A DNA stretch of 11,704 nucleotides from Gammaproteobacteria bacterium (GCA_019136395.1 JAGVUH010000165.1:1-11704), one strand, 5' to 3'; positions 1-7,231 are shown, counted from the stretch's first letter. Numbers and translations: made by a program. The notes: generated from the sequence alone by a model not told the origin.

Positions 1-1210
1 CCGCTTCGCTGACCTGAGGGTTCCTGGCGCGGATCTCGAAAAAGCGGACATCGGGGTGCCAGGTCTCGACCCCCTGTACCTCCTGGATGCTGATATCAAA
101 CAACCTCTCCAGGACGGCGAAGAGACCCTCGATGACCCGGTCCAGGGGGAAGTAGGGCCGCAGCTCCTCCTGGGTGATGGCATAGCGCTGCTCGCGCAGC
201 TTCTCGGAATAATAGGCCAGGTCCCAAGGCTCGATTGCCGTAGCGCCGTAATAGCTGCGGGCAAAGTCGCGCACCTCGGCCAGTTCCTCCCGGGCCTTGG
301 CGGCGACCCGCTCGGCGAGGTCGTTGAGGAAACCCATCACCTCGTCGGTGGTCCGGGCCATCTTGGTGGCCAGGGAACGCTCGGCGTAGTTGGCGAAACC
401 CAGCAAGCGGGCCTGCTCGTGCCGCAAGGCCAGGATCTCCTCCATGAGCGGACCGTTGTCCCACTGGCCCCCGTGTGGGCCGAGTTCCGAGGCGCGGGTG
501 ACATAGGCCTCGTAGAGCTCTTGGCGGAGTTCCCGGTCATCGGCGTAGGTCATGGCCGGCTGGTAGGAGGGAAAGTCCAGGGTCAGGACCCAGCCTTCTT
601 CCCCGCGCTGGGTGGCGGTCTGACGCGCCAGGGCGCGGGCGGAGACGGGCAGGCCGGCGAGCGCGGCCTCATCGGTGAGGCGCTTGCTCCAGGCATGGGT
701 GGCATCCAGTAGGTTTTCCGCGAACTTGGCGGTCAGGCCTGCCAGGGCCTGGTCGATCTCCTTGAAGCGGGCCTGTTTCTCCGGCGGCAGATCGACGCCT
801 GAGAGGTGAAAATCGCGCAAGGCATGGTTGAGCAACTGGCGTTGGGTGGCATCCAGATGCTCCTGGGCGGCCACGGCGCGGTAGCCCTCGAATAACGCCC
901 GGTTCTGGCCCAGCTCGGTGCCATAGGCGCTGAGCTTGGGCAGACAGGCGTTATAGGCCGCGCGCAGGGCCTCACTATTCATGACGGCGTTGAGGTGCCC
1001 GACGGGCGACCAGGCGCGCTCCAGGGTATCTCCCAGCAGCTCCAGGGGCTCGATGAAACGCTCCCAGGTCGGTGGCTCCTCGCCCCTGGTCAGGTCAGCG
1101 ATGCGGGCCCGGTTGCGGGCCAGCAGGGCATCGATGGCGGGTTCAACGTGTTCGGCCTGAATGCGGCCAAAGGGCGGGAGGCCAGGCATGTCGAGGAGCG
1201 GATTTTCCAT
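1..1210 (-). CDS. prlC: Oligopeptidase A, M3 metallopeptidase (C-terminal part outside window)
   Basis: This is a cytoplasmic M3-family zinc peptidase that degrades short peptides, including cleaved signal peptides. About 403 codons are visible; the E. coli enzyme has about 680. The N-terminus (MENPLLDMPGLPPF), FSPVGHLN-like, LRDFHLSGVDLPPEKQ, MTYADDRELR, MEEILALRHE, SLATKMA, PWDLAYYSEKLREQ and WHPDVRFFEI segments line up with PrlC along their length. The reading frame is open to the left edge with no stop. The HExxH zinc site lies in the missing C-terminal part, so catalysis cannot be confirmed here. The ATG is chosen because the family N-terminus begins there; no good Shine-Dalgarno precedes it. 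It lies 139 bases downstream of the CNP1-like gene on the same strand. Family assignment is firm; activity is inferred. Confidence 0.95.
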   Translation of the reverse strand, partial: MENPLLDMPGLPPFGRIQAEHVEPAIDALLARNRARIADLTRGEEPPTWERFIEPLELLGDTLERAWSPVGHLNAVMNSEALRAAYNACLPKLSAYGTELGQNRALFEGYRAVAAQEHLDATQRQLLNHALRDFHLSGVDLPPEKQARFKEIDQALAGLTAKFAENLLDATHAWSKRLTDEAALAGLPVSARALARQTATQRGEEGWVLTLDFPSYQPAMTYADDRELRQELYEAYVTRASELGPHGGQWDNGPLMEEILALRHEQARLLGFANYAERSLATKMARTTDEVMGFLNDLAERVAAKAREELAEVRDFARSYYGATAIEPWDLAYYSEKLREQRYAITQEELRPYFPLDRVIEGLFAVLERLFDISIQEVQGVETWHPDVRFFEIRARNPQVSEA

Positions 1211-1349
1211 GGCTCTGTAGGGGACCAGCAGGGGGGTGGAAAAGGATAATGCCAAGCGGCTCGGCGCGCCGACCTGCGGAGTCAGCCCTGAGGACACCCC
1301 TGGGGCATCCAGGTTGCGCCACGACCTCAGGCCTCCGCCTCTAGGGCGC

Positions 1350-1928
1350 TCAATCGGACAGGAATCCCGCGTTCTCGCGTAGTTGGACCTGCCCCTTGAA
1401 GGCCCGGATCATGTCCTTGACGGGGCGAGGGGCGAAGGCGCGGGGCACGCAGAGGAAATGGCCATGCAGTTCCTTATGGAGGCGGTCACCGGTCTGGAGG
1501 CTGATGGGCTGCCAGTCCCCCTCCTCGACGGGGATGAAGGCCTTGTTGGAGCCATAGGCATACTGCCGATAAGTCCCCTGCGCCGTGCAACGCAGGCCCT
1601 CAAAGGTCACGTTGCGGGTGCCACTGGGCGCTTCGGCCACCAGGGTGTAGCGCACCACCTCATCGGCGTCGACCCGGAGGTGCCGGCCATCGATAAAGTA
1701 ACGAAAATTGCCGGGTGAACGAAAATCCAACTTTAGCTCCACCAGGTCGCCGTCCGCCGGCCAGGGTGGGAGAGTGGCCCGACCCTCTTCCCACTGCTTG
1801 CCCTCCTGGAGGCTGGCGGGCGCCGCCGGTTCCGCCTCATCGATGAAGGTGCCAAATTTTTTCTCGGCACTTACCATCGCGGATGGCAAGAGCAGCGCCA
1901 GCATCAGGGGCAAGGGAAAGCGCGGCAT
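1350..1928 (-). CDS. CNP1-like family secreted protein of unknown function
   Basis: A 192-residue exported protein. Residues 1-21 form a signal peptide (charged MPRF start, hydrophobic LPLMLALLLPSAMV core, cleavage likely after VSA). The mature part matches the CNP1-like family (first named as a cryptic neisserial protein). Visible family features are LPPWPADGDLVEL near 53-65, the FRYFIDGRHLRVDADEVVRYTLV strand pair near 75-97, SGTRNVTFEGLRC near 102-114, a YRQYAYG segment near 120-126 and a late FLCVPRA. Cys114 and Cys160 could form a disulphide in the periplasm. Start: GGAG lies about nine bases upstream of the ATG, and the signal peptide starts right there. It may be co-transcribed with prlC. 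The molecular role of the family is not established, and nothing in the context gives one. Confidence 0.85.
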   Translation of the reverse strand: MPRFPLPLMLALLLPSAMVSAEKKFGTFIDEAEPAAPASLQEGKQWEEGRATLPPWPADGDLVELKLDFRSPGNFRYFIDGRHLRVDADEVVRYTLVAEAPSGTRNVTFEGLRCTAQGTYRQYAYGSNKAFIPVEEGDWQPISLQTGDRLHKELHGHFLCVPRAFAPRPVKDMIRAFKGQVQLRENAGFLSD

Positions 1929-2320
1929 GGGGATGATCTCCGATCGGGGCTCTGTGGCGAAGCATCATGAACCAGGCAAGCGGCGTCCCGCAATGGCCAA
2001 TGCTTCCGCAGCAGTTGGGGGGAAGTGTCACTAACTGTCTTGAGGCGGCAGGCCACCCCCCTGACCAGGAAAGACATTCCCGTGACTTGCTCGCTGAGCA
2101 ATACCCGCCAATCCGCTGCCAAACTGGAGGGAGCCCGCGCCACTGCGCAGCGCGCCCGGTCATCCTGACGTGAGGCCAGAGCGCCGCCCCTTACTTGACA
2201 CGATGCCTTGGCTGGCTGCCGCGAACCGTTTCCTTGCCAGATTTCCCACAACTTTTCGCTCCCTGACCCGCGACTCAGCACCACCTAAGGTCCAGACCAA
2301 CTGACTTCCCGGAGGAACCA
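1929..2320. other. Non-coding divergent region between the CNP1-like gene and the carbonic anhydrase gene
   Basis: This gap of 392 bases must hold the promoters of both divergent genes. I find no plausible gene in it; the overlapping open frames lack family resemblance. It contains a perfect inverted repeat, TTGCTC-GCT-GAGCAA, at 2087-2101. It also contains a consensus TTGACA at 2195-2200, but no -10 box sits 16-18 bases downstream of it. No strong sigma-70 promoter is visible, so the true start sites remain unknown. Confidence 0.5.
2311..2315 (+). promoter_or_regulatory. Shine-Dalgarno of the gamma carbonic anhydrase gene
   Basis: GGAGG lies five bases before the ATG at 2321. It is the strongest plus-strand ribosome-binding site in the window and fixes the start of the carbonic anhydrase gene. 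Confidence 0.8.
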
Positions 2321-2887
2321 ATGACCACCCTTCGTCCCTATCTGGGTACCTACCCGCAGGTTGCACCGAGCGCCTGGGTCGATCCAGCCGCGCTGGTGAT
2401 TGGACAGGTCGAACTGGGAGACCGCGCCTCGGTCTGGCCCATGGCCGTGATCCGGGGCGATGTGCATTTCATTCGCATCGGGGCGGAGACGAATATCCAG
2501 GATGGCAGCATTCTGCACGTTTCCCACGATAGCCGTTTTCAGCCTGGCGGGGCGCCCCTGATCATCCACGATCGGGTCACCGTCGGGCATCAGGTGGTGC
2601 TCCATGGCTGCGAGATCCAGGAATGTTGCCTGATCGGTAGCGGCGCCCGCATCCTGGATCGGGCACTGATCCAACCCCGGACCCTCCTCGGCGCCGGTTC
2701 CCTGGTATCGCCCGGCCAGGTACTGGAAGGGGGCTACCTCTGGTACGGTGCTCCGGTCCGGCGTATCCGGCCCTTGACGGACAAGGAAGTGGACTATCTG
2801 GAGTATTCGGCTCAGCACTATGTCCGCCTAGCGGACCAGCACCGCCGTTCCCTCCAGATCACTCCACCACCGGCGGCCGCTGAGTGA
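2321..2887 (+). CDS. Gamma-class carbonic anhydrase family protein (YrdA-like)
   Basis: A 188-residue cytoplasmic left-handed beta-helix protein of the gamma carbonic anhydrase/YrdA group. Hexapeptide-repeat turns run from about residue 15 to 150 (AALVIGQVELGDRASVWPMAVIRGD, TNIQDGSILHVSHDS, VTVGHQVVLHGCEI, CLIGSGARILD). The three expected metal-ligand histidines are present: His66 in ILHVSH, and His90 and His95 in GHQVVLHG. The acidic loop of archaeal Cam is absent, as is usual in the short YrdA branch, whose members often show little or no CO2 hydration activity. The C-terminal helix (DKEVDYLEYSAQHYVRLADQHRR) is typical. The gene has a strong Shine-Dalgarno and ends 29 bases inside the convergent transpeptidase gene. 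Family is firm; hydratase activity is inferred only. Confidence 0.92.
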   Translation: MTTLRPYLGTYPQVAPSAWVDPAALVIGQVELGDRASVWPMAVIRGDVHFIRIGAETNIQDGSILHVSHDSRFQPGGAPLIIHDRVTVGHQVVLHGCEIQECCLIGSGARILDRALIQPRTLLGAGSLVSPGQVLEGGYLWYGAPVRRIRPLTDKEVDYLEYSAQHYVRLADQHRRSLQITPPPAAAE

Positions 2888-4739
2888 AGGGTACCGGTAC
2901 CTCCAGCCTGCCTTCCCTGACCAGAGATCCCCCCGCGGCTGGTTTGAGGACCTGAGGGGATGCCGCCAGGTTGACCGGGCTGACTTCCTTTTGATCGCCC
3001 TGGTCCTGGGTCTTCGCCATTGGGCCTGGGCCTGGGCCTGGGCCTGGGCCTGGGCCTGGGCCTGGGCCTGGGCCTGGTGTTGGTGCTAGTGCAGAGGCTG
3101 GGGTTAGTGCTGAGGCTGGTGCTGGGGTTGGGGCTGGGGTTGGGGCTGGGGCGAAATTGGAAGCGAGGGGCCGGGTGGAAGGAAATGCAGCGGCATGCCC
3201 CGGAGCCAATGCGTTAGCAGGGGTATTGGTTTGGGGCGGGGTCTGAGTCGCAGCAGGAGCATTGGCATTGGCCGGGACCGGAGCGGTGGCAAGCGCACTG
3301 GCGTTGACCGGGACCCTAGCGGAAGCCCGAGCATCGGAGTCGGCCGGGACAACAACAGAAGGAGGAGCGGTGGAAGGTACAGGGACCTGCGCGGCGGGCG
3401 CGGCGATGGCCGCGGCCGGTGCCGCCGCGGATGCGGGGGCAGAAGGACGAACGGGGGCAGGCGCGGCAGACGTTGCCGGGGGAATGGGAGCCCGTGAAGT
3501 GACGGGCGCCGATGCTGGTTTAGTGGCAGGCGCCGGTATAGTGACTGGTGCAGGCGTAGTGACGGGTGCCGGTATAGTGACGGGTGCTGGCGTAGTGACG
3601 GGTTCCGGTATAGTGACAGTGACTGGTGCTGGTTTAGCGACGGGTGCCGATATCGTGACAGGTGCAGTGAGAGGCGCCGGTGTAGTGACAGGCGCTGTCG
3701 CTAACGCTGGCTTATTGCCAGGGCCGGGTTCAGGAGCTGAGCCGATATTGGTCTCGCGCTTTTTCACGGGAGGGGGCTGGACCTGAGGGCCGGATGGGAG
3801 ATGAGGCGATGGCTCCGACGCGGCCGCGGCGGGCTTGGCTGGATCGGAAACGGTCGCGCCCACGCCGAACGCGGACTTAACGGCGGGGGGCTGGGACAGG
3901 GCCAGTTTGGCCGGGTACGTCTGCACCACCTCCGACGATTGAGCGAAACCGCCCTCGGCCGGCTCCTGGCGAGCGGGGCCCTGCGCGGCCAGTTTGGCCT
4001 GATAGTCCCCGTAGTCAGGACCGGAGCCGGTGATGGTGACCTGCGTCCCCGGGGCGACCTGGGTAAAGAGGCGTTCCGCCAGCGGCGCCGGCAAGCGGAT
4101 ACACCCATGAGAGGCGGGGTGTCCCGGTCGGGGGATGGGACCCGCATGCAGTCCGACACCGTCATAGGTAAGGCGGAGGAAATAAGGCATTTTGGCCCCC
4201 GCGAAACGCCCGCCCGGCGGAATCTTGTGCCGGCCACGCTTGGCATCACTGACCACCACCTTGCCTTCGGCATCGTAGATCTTGCCGTAAAGGTTCGATT
4301 CCTTGGTCTTCTCCTTACCGATGACCGCGAACTTACCCGTCGGGGTGGGAAATTTCTTGACCCCCGAGGCCACGTAGCTCCAGCCGACCTGCTCAGGTCC
4401 GTCGTAAAAACGTGCCTTCTGGGTATCGGTGTCGATCCAGATGTGGGTGATCGGGCGCTTGTCACCCGACCATTCCCAGCGCTTGCCTTTGGCGGGGGGA
4501 GCTTCCTGGGGCTCCATGGGCAACACGGGGGGTGGGGGAGCGCTCTCGACGGCGAGCTGAACCTCAGCTTGTCCTTCTTCTTCACCGCCCTTCGCGTCCG
4601 CGAGGAGTCCCTCGGCAAAACTGGGCAGATGCACGCAGCCAAGAGTACCGAATTGCAATACCAGGGCCGCCAGGGTGGCCAGGAAGGGCCGGAACAGCCG
4701 TTCCCATGTCCGGAAGAGGGGACCGAGAAGTGTTGCCAT
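2859..4739 (-). CDS. L,D-transpeptidase (YkuD domain) with long Pro/Ala/Thr-rich repeat tail
   Basis: Envelope enzyme of 626 residues that would form 3-3 peptidoglycan cross-links or attach proteins to peptidoglycan. Residues 1-35 carry an export signal (hydrophobic FLATLAALVLQFGTLGC). Cys35 might be lipidated, but TLGC is a poor lipobox. The YkuD domain spans about 97-238, with the signature His198...SHGCIR and catalytic Cys213, Arg215. From about 260 to the end the protein is low-complexity: PAPVT-type hexapeptide repeats, Ala-rich stretches and a (GP)9 run before a short C-terminus. Family members are usually 150-400 residues, so this tail is unusually long; it could span the periplasm or bind the wall. 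An in-frame ATG 21 codons upstream exists, but the ATG used here starts the signal peptide; a CATAAT -10-like box (4779-4784, minus) would fall between the two. No clear Shine-Dalgarno. It lies 130 bases after pilU on the same strand and overlaps the carbonic anhydrase gene end to end. Confidence 0.9.
   Translation of the reverse strand: MATLLGPLFRTWERLFRPFLATLAALVLQFGTLGCVHLPSFAEGLLADAKGGEEEGQAEVQLAVESAPPPPVLPMEPQEAPPAKGKRWEWSGDKRPITHIWIDTDTQKARFYDGPEQVGWSYVASGVKKFPTPTGKFAVIGKEKTKESNLYGKIYDAEGKVVVSDAKRGRHKIPPGGRFAGAKMPYFLRLTYDGVGLHAGPIPRPGHPASHGCIRLPAPLAERLFTQVAPGTQVTITGSGPDYGDYQAKLAAQGPARQEPAEGGFAQSSEVVQTYPAKLALSQPPAVKSAFGVGATVSDPAKPAAAASEPSPHLPSGPQVQPPPVKKRETNIGSAPEPGPGNKPALATAPVTTPAPLTAPVTISAPVAKPAPVTVTIPEPVTTPAPVTIPAPVTTPAPVTIPAPATKPASAPVTSRAPIPPATSAAPAPVRPSAPASAAAPAAAIAAPAAQVPVPSTAPPSVVVPADSDARASARVPVNASALATAPVPANANAPAATQTPPQTNTPANALAPGHAAAFPSTRPLASNFAPAPTPAPTPAPASALTPASALAPTPGPGPGPGPGPGPGPGPGPMAKTQDQGDQKEVSPVNLAASPQVLKPAAGGSLVREGRLEVPVPFTQRPPVVE
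3021..3074. repeat. Nine perfect tandem copies of a 6-bp unit (TGGGCC)
   Basis: Nine uninterrupted TGGGCC hexamers lie inside the transpeptidase gene and encode (Gly-Pro)9 on the minus strand. Because the unit is six bases, gain or loss of copies keeps the reading frame and only changes tail length. Perfect copies suggest recent expansion by slipped-strand replication. Confidence 0.97.
3124..3151 (+). repeat. G-quadruplex motif: five GGGG runs with 2-base loops
   Basis: On the plus strand, GGGG runs start at 3124, 3130, 3136, 3142 and 3148, separated only by TT or CT. This fits the canonical quadruplex pattern. The G-rich strand is the template strand of the transpeptidase gene. On the coding strand it reads as Pro-Thr/Pro-Ala dipeptides. 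Whether it folds in the cell is inference. Confidence 0.8.
3500..3667. repeat. Degenerate 18-bp tandem repeat with 36-bp higher-order unit
   Basis: About eight copies of an 18-bp unit of the type TGACGGGTGCCGGTATAG encode PAPVT(I/T) hexapeptides of the transpeptidase tail. Copies at 3542-3577 and 3578-3613 form two 36-bp units that differ at only three positions, so duplication of pairs has occurred. Some units carry an extra six bases (3500-3523, 3614-3619), always in frame. Confidence 0.85.
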
Positions 4740-4852
4740 GGCGTTTTTGTCGCTACGGAAAGAGGGTGGATAGGAGAGATTATGCCACCTTCGCCGCCTC
4801 ATCCACCCTATTTGGCGCGGAGCACGCCTGGGAGATCACCCGCATGAAACCC

Positions 4853-4864
4853 CGGTTTAAACCG
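4853..4864. repeat. Perfect 12-bp palindrome beside the pilU stop codon
   Basis: CGGTTTAAACCG lies five bases beyond the pilU stop, in the gap before the transpeptidase gene. No T-run follows, so it does not read as an intrinsic terminator. It may be a small operator or chance. Confidence 0.4.
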
Positions 4865-4869
4865 CCCCC

Positions 4870-5997
4870 TCACTCGTCCTTGTCCACCAGGGCGATGCTC
4901 TCCAGGCCCGCATCCAGATCCGCGCCCTTGTCCCGGGTCCCATGGAGCTTGATCATCAGCCGCACCTCATTGGCGGAGTCCGCCAGGCGCAGGGCATCCT
5001 GATAACTGATCTCGCCTTCCTCGTAAAGGTCGAACAGGGACTGGTCGAAGGTGACCATACCCTGCTCGCGGGATTTTTTCATCAACTCCTTAAGCTTGGA
5101 GACCTCGCCCTTGCGGATCAGATCGGAGGCCAAGGGGGTGTTGACCAGCACCTCGATCACGGCGCGCCTGCCCTTGCCGTCGATGCGCGGGCAGAGCATC
5201 TGGGCCACGACGCCCTTGAGATTGAGCGACAGATCGGTGAAAAGCTGGTTACGGGCCTCTTCGGGAAAGAAGTTGAGGATGCGGTCCAGGGCCTGGTTGG
5301 CGTTGTTGGCGTGGAGGGTGGCCAGCACCAGGTGGCCGGTCTCGGCGAAGGCGATGGCGTACTCCATGGTCTCCCGGGTGCGGATCTCGCCGATGAGGAT
5401 GACGTCCGGGGCCTGCCGTAGGGTGTTTTTCAGTGCGGCATCGAAGGACAGAGTGTCGACCCCGACCTCACGTTGGGTGACGATGCAGCCGGCATGCTCG
5501 TGAACGAACTCGATGGGGTCCTCGATGGTGATGATGTGACCGGAGCTGTTCTGGTTGCGGTAGCCGATCATGGCCGCCAGGGAGGTGGATTTGCCGGTGC
5601 CGGTCCCGCCGACGAAGATGATCAGCCCGCGCTTAGTCATCGCCAGTTCCTTGATGACGGGCGGCAGGCGCAGGTCGTCCAGGCTGGGGATCTTGGTCTC
5701 GATACGGCGCAGCACCATGCAGGCGGCGTCCCGCTGGACCAGGGCGCTAACGCGGAACCGCCCCACGCCCTTGGCGTCGATGGCGAACTGGCATTCCTTG
5801 GTCTCCTCGAACTCCTTCTGCTGCTTCTCGTTCATCACGCTGTAGACCAGGTCGTGGGCCTGGCGGGCGGTCAGGGGTTCGTTGCCGACATTGCGGATGA
5901 CGCCATCGATCTTGATCCCTGGTGGCCGCCCAGCGGTGATGAACATGTCGGAGCCCTTCTTCTGGGCCATCAGGATAAGGAGTTGATTAAAGTCCAT
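4870..5997 (-). CDS. pilU: Type IV pilus retraction accessory ATPase PilU
   Basis: Cytoplasmic hexameric secretion-type ATPase of 375 residues that helps PilT depolymerise pili during twitching. It has an N-terminal PAS-like domain (1-100), Walker A GGTGTGKST at 130-138, an Asp box HIITIEDPIEF at 154-164, Walker B DVILIGEIR at 198-206 with catalytic Glu204, and a His box around 220-233 (TGHLVLATLHANNA). PilU rather than PilT is indicated by the MDFNQLLILMAQKKGSD start, AMIGYRNQNSSGHI, REVGVDTLSF, NLKGVVAQ and the extended acidic C-terminus; the match to Pseudomonas PilU is close throughout. The start MDFNQ is chosen by homology with an AAGAAAG-like site just upstream; an in-frame ATG 12 codons earlier (6033) is less likely. 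It follows pilT after 90 bases and is probably in the same transcript. Confidence 0.96.
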   Translation of the reverse strand: MDFNQLLILMAQKKGSDMFITAGRPPGIKIDGVIRNVGNEPLTARQAHDLVYSVMNEKQQKEFEETKECQFAIDAKGVGRFRVSALVQRDAACMVLRRIETKIPSLDDLRLPPVIKELAMTKRGLIIFVGGTGTGKSTSLAAMIGYRNQNSSGHIITIEDPIEFVHEHAGCIVTQREVGVDTLSFDAALKNTLRQAPDVILIGEIRTRETMEYAIAFAETGHLVLATLHANNANQALDRILNFFPEEARNQLFTDLSLNLKGVVAQMLCPRIDGKGRRAVIEVLVNTPLASDLIRKGEVSKLKELMKKSREQGMVTFDQSLFDLYEEGEISYQDALRLADSANEVRLMIKLHGTRDKGADLDAGLESIALVDKDE

Positions 5998-6034
5998 CAG
6001 CTTTCTTGCCCGCGTTAAGTGAGTGACCAGCATG

Positions 6035-6063
6035 CCGTCCCGCTGGTCCGACCGCAGGGACGG
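6035..6063. repeat. Inverted repeat in the pilT-pilU spacer
   Basis: CCGTCCC (6035-6041) and GGGACGG (6057-6063) form a perfect 7-bp stem around 15 bases. The loop itself holds a smaller GGTC/GACC repeat. In minus-strand RNA this would form a stable structure between pilT and pilU. No T-run follows, so read-through is expected. It could stabilise or process the mRNA or tune pilU expression. Confidence 0.55.
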
Positions 6064-6087
6064 GGATCAAGGAATCGGAGGTGCTTT

Positions 6088-7125
6088 TCAGGAGAAGGAA
6101 TCCTTGTTCTGAGCCTTGGACAAGGCATCCGCGCGGGTGATCACCCCTTGCTTGAGCAGTTCGGCCAGGTTCTGATCCAGGGTCTGCATGCCATAGGCCT
6201 GGCCAGTCTGGATGGCGGAGTACATCTGGGCCACCTTGTCTTCGCGGATCAGGTTACGGATGGCCGGGGTGCCGATCATGATCTCGTGGGCCGCCACCCG
6301 GCCCCCCCCGACCTTCTTGAGCAAGGTCTGGGCGACTACAGCGCGCAGGGACTCGGAGAGCATGGAACGAACCATGTCCTTCTCCGCCGCCGGGAAGACG
6401 TCGATGATGCGGTTGACGGTCTTGGCGGCGGAGGTGGTGTGCAGGGTACCGAACACCAGGTGGCCGGTCTCCGCGGCGGTCATGGCCAGGCGGATGGTCT
6501 CCAGGTCGCGCATCTCGCCCACCAGGATGATGTCCGGGTCCTCGCGGAGGGCGGAACGCAGGGCCTCGGCGAAGCCCAGGGTGTCGCGATGGACCTCGCG
6601 CTGGTTGATCAGGCACTTCTTACTGAGATGAACGAACTCGATGGGGTCCTCGATGGTGAGGATGTGCTCATAGCGGGTGTCGTTGAGGAAGTCCATCATC
6701 GCCGCCAGGGTGGTGGACTTGCCCGAGCCCGTGGGGCCGGTCACCAGGATCAGGCCGCGTGAGACCTCGACGATCTCGCGGAAGATCTTGGGGGCATTGA
6801 TCTCCTCCAGGGACAGGACCTTGGAGGGGATGGTGCGCAGGACGGCGGCGGCGCCACGCTTCTGGTTGAAGGCGTTGACACGGAAGCGGGCCAGGCCGGG
6901 GATCTCGAAGGAGAAGTCCGTCTCCAGGAACTCCTCGTAGTCCTTGCGCTGCTTGTCGTTCATGATGTCATAGACCAGCCCTTGGACCGTACGATGGTCC
7001 ATGGCGGGCAGGTCGATGCGCCGCATGTCGCCATTGACGCGAATCATGGGCGGCAGACCCGCGGACAGGTGCAGGTCCGAGGCCTTATTCTTGACCGAAA
7101 ACGCCAGTAATTCAGCGATATCCAT
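6088..7125 (-). CDS. pilT: Type IV pilus retraction ATPase PilT
   Basis: Hexameric cytoplasmic ATPase of 345 residues that drives pilus retraction, hence twitching, surface sensing and DNA uptake. Its length equals the family norm (344 in Pseudomonas). It shows the N-terminal PAS-like domain (SDLHLSAGLPPMIRVNG at 17-32), Walker A GPTGSGKST at 130-138, Asp box HILTIEDPIEF at 154-164, Walker B DIILVGEMR at 198-206 with Glu204, His box TGHLVFGTLHTTSA at 220-233, and the PilT hallmark AIRNLIRE in the C-terminal domain. A GTG sits directly before the ATG; the ATG is preferred because the family starts MDI and AGGAG (7134-7138) lies eight bases before it. It lies about 106 bases downstream of purE on the same strand and is probably transcribed with pilU. 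Confidence 0.97.
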   Translation of the reverse strand: MDIAELLAFSVKNKASDLHLSAGLPPMIRVNGDMRRIDLPAMDHRTVQGLVYDIMNDKQRKDYEEFLETDFSFEIPGLARFRVNAFNQKRGAAAVLRTIPSKVLSLEEINAPKIFREIVEVSRGLILVTGPTGSGKSTTLAAMMDFLNDTRYEHILTIEDPIEFVHLSKKCLINQREVHRDTLGFAEALRSALREDPDIILVGEMRDLETIRLAMTAAETGHLVFGTLHTTSAAKTVNRIIDVFPAAEKDMVRSMLSESLRAVVAQTLLKKVGGGRVAAHEIMIGTPAIRNLIREDKVAQMYSAIQTGQAYGMQTLDQNLAELLKQGVITRADALSKAQNKDSFS

Positions 7126-7133
7126 CACCGGCT

Positions 7134-7139
7134 CTCCTC
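7134..7139 (-). promoter_or_regulatory. Shine-Dalgarno of pilT
   Basis: GAGGAG on the minus strand lies eight bases before the ATG at 7125 and five before the adjoining GTG at 7128. Either start is possible, but homology favours the ATG. Confidence 0.7.
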
Positions 7140-7231
7140 AAGGCCCCGTCTGTCGCGCGACCAGGATGCCAGCGCGTCCAACCACTGCGGTTAATGCGTG
7201 TCTGAGCGATCCGGGCCGATTAGTTTGGGGG

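Noticed and set aside
56..712. 218-codon plus-strand frame
   Set aside because: Antisense to prlC, which matches its family over the whole visible length.
1261..1272. TCGGCGCGCCGA palindrome between the CNP1-like gene and prlC
   Set aside because: In GC-rich DNA such self-complementary GC strings arise easily, and no T-run or promoter is associated with it.
2195..2200. Consensus TTGACA as a -35 box for the carbonic anhydrase gene
   Set aside because: No acceptable -10 hexamer is found 16-18 bases downstream.
3021..3667. CRISPR array or integron-like repeats
   Set aside because: Repeats are short, contiguous, in frame and without spacers, inside a coding region.
3262..3786. Plus-strand frame rich in Gly, Ala, Val and Thr repeats
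   Set aside because: It is the complement of the PAPVT repeats; its apparent regularity comes from the tandem DNA repeat, not from selection on a protein.
3801..4847. 348-codon open frame on the plus strand
   Set aside because: It is antisense to the transpeptidase YkuD domain, shows no family resemblance, and is explained by GC-rich codon bias of the real gene.
6019..6762. 247-codon plus-strand frame
   Set aside because: Antisense shadow of pilT, with His/Gly/Asp-rich composition typical of such shadows.
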